Origin: a bacterium
Lineage (GTDB): Bacteria; UBA9089
Assembly (NCBI GenBank): GCA_003485015.1
Contig: DNCN01000088.1
Span: 1 to 6,788 of the forward strand
Length of the DNA stretch: 6,788 nucleotides
Direction: 5' to 3'
Position numbers and translations under genes: made by a program. Positions 6,412-6,788 of the stretch are shown here, piece after piece (the stretch's first letter is position 1; each line of letters begins with the position of its first letter). The notes beneath the pieces are model-generated. The model worked only from the letters and a program-made list of their open reading frames with translations. It ran no database searches and was not told the DNA's origin.

Positions 6412-6788
6412 TGTAGATTCCAGATTAAAATTGACCCACCCCCCTCGGGGTAATTATGGCATAAATTTCACCCTTTATCAAGCTTAATCTTTTTCATCTT
6501 ATCCTTTATTCGATAACTCGGCCCATTGATAGAGATGATATGAGCGTAGTGGAGGAGGCGGTCTAATATGGCTGAGGCAATGACCTCATCTTCAAAGACC
6601 TCCCCCCACCCATCAAAGGACTTATTGGTGGTTAAGATAACAGAACCTCTCTCCTAGAGACTAATGAGCTGAAAGAAGAGATTGGCCTTCTTTCTATCCA
6701 TAGGGATGAAGCCCAACTCGTCAATGATCAACAGCTCCAGACGAGAAAGGAAAGAAGGAATTAAGGGACGTTGTTGAGTCTATTGACT
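6412..6788 (-). mobile_element. IS21-type insertion sequence, istB-side end, partial
   Basis: The element runs off the right edge. Its inner end is placed at 6412, where TGTAGATTCCAGATTAAAAT begins, followed by TGACCCACC. IS21-type elements start with TG and carry repeated terminal motifs for transposase binding. Here ATTAAAATTGACCC (6424-6437) and CATAAATTTCACCC (6460-6473) look like two degenerate copies 36 bases apart. The istB stop lies about 56 bases from the end. The other end and the target duplication are outside the window, so the boundary is inferred from motif and from the abrupt end of transposase similarity at 6411. Confidence 0.5.
6468..6788 (-). pseudogene. istB: IstB-like ATP-binding transposition protein, broken and partial
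   Basis: IstB is the AAA+-type helper ATPase of IS21 transposition, which delivers the transposase to target DNA. The visible C-terminal half contains RLELLIIDELGFIPMDRKKA (Walker B with the DE pair), NLFFQLIS, ERGSVILTTNKSFDGWGEVF (sensor region, TTN), DEVIASAILDRLLHYAHII and NGPSYRIKDKMKKIKL, with the stop at 6468-6470. The Walker A half lies beyond the window. An in-frame TAG at 6654-6656 replaces the usual RRY segment between LIS and ERGS, with one codon fewer than in relatives. Near 6760-6782 the frame also has TAG (6780-6782), while VNRLNNVP is seen in a neighbouring frame, so there is a frameshift as well. With two or more lesions the element cannot make a normal IstB. Confidence 0.85.

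Noticed and set aside
6438..6451. Hairpin ACCCC / GGGGT with a four-base loop
   Set aside because: It has no adjacent T-run on either strand and sits inside the IS21-type end, so a separate terminator call is not supported.
6269..6487. Plus-strand 72-residue open frame
   Set aside because: Its translation resembles nothing known, and the complement carries transposase and IstB remnants over the same bases.
1..6788. tRNA, rRNA, CRISPR array or riboswitch
   Set aside because: No cloverleaf, rRNA-like conserved segment, regularly spaced direct repeat or recognisable riboswitch core was seen on either strand.

Overview
The window carries one intact, co-directional five-gene module on the + strand (about 1026-6100) between two stretches of decayed genes. 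The module is a TetR-family repressor, a TolC-type outer-membrane factor, a periplasmic adaptor (membrane fusion protein), a MacB/LolD-type ABC ATPase and a MacB/FtsX-type permease. Together these are the parts of a tripartite ABC efflux pump spanning both membranes. The outer-membrane proteins (TolC type, and a PorV/PorQ-type barrel remnant) indicate a diderm (Gram-negative) bacterium. The mix of LVIVD-repeat, putative-Ig and PorV/PorQ remnants with several decayed insertion sequences would suit an uncultivated environmental lineage, but I cannot name a phylum from this sequence.

Left flank (1-1025): the end of an LVIVD-repeat/Ig-like surface protein with a frameshift and a nonsense codon, then the C-terminus of a PorV/PorQ-type protein with a nonsense codon and a frameshift. 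A minus-strand hairpin with a T-run follows, downstream of a possible decayed minus-strand gene of unknown identity.

Module (1026-6100): a consensus -35 and a weaker -10 are followed directly by an imperfect 20-bp palindrome of TetR-operator type, so the repressor probably controls itself and the pump. The regulator and tolC-type genes share ATGA, as do the ATPase and permease genes. The tolC-type and adaptor genes are bridged by a 23-codon reading frame that overlaps both. The only real gap, between adaptor and ATPase, holds a tandem array with a 10-bp period and no clear ribosome binding site.

Right flank (6101-6788): everything recognisable is on the minus strand. There is a terminator, then the C-terminal end of a DDE (IS4-like) transposase with several stops, and then an IS21-type element whose probable end (6412) abuts the transposase remnant. 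Its istB gene is broken and runs off the window. This looks like an insertion sequence inside an older insertion sequence. The module has no disruption over about 5 kb while both flanks have many, which argues for genuine decay of the flanks and retention of the pump rather than general sequencing error.
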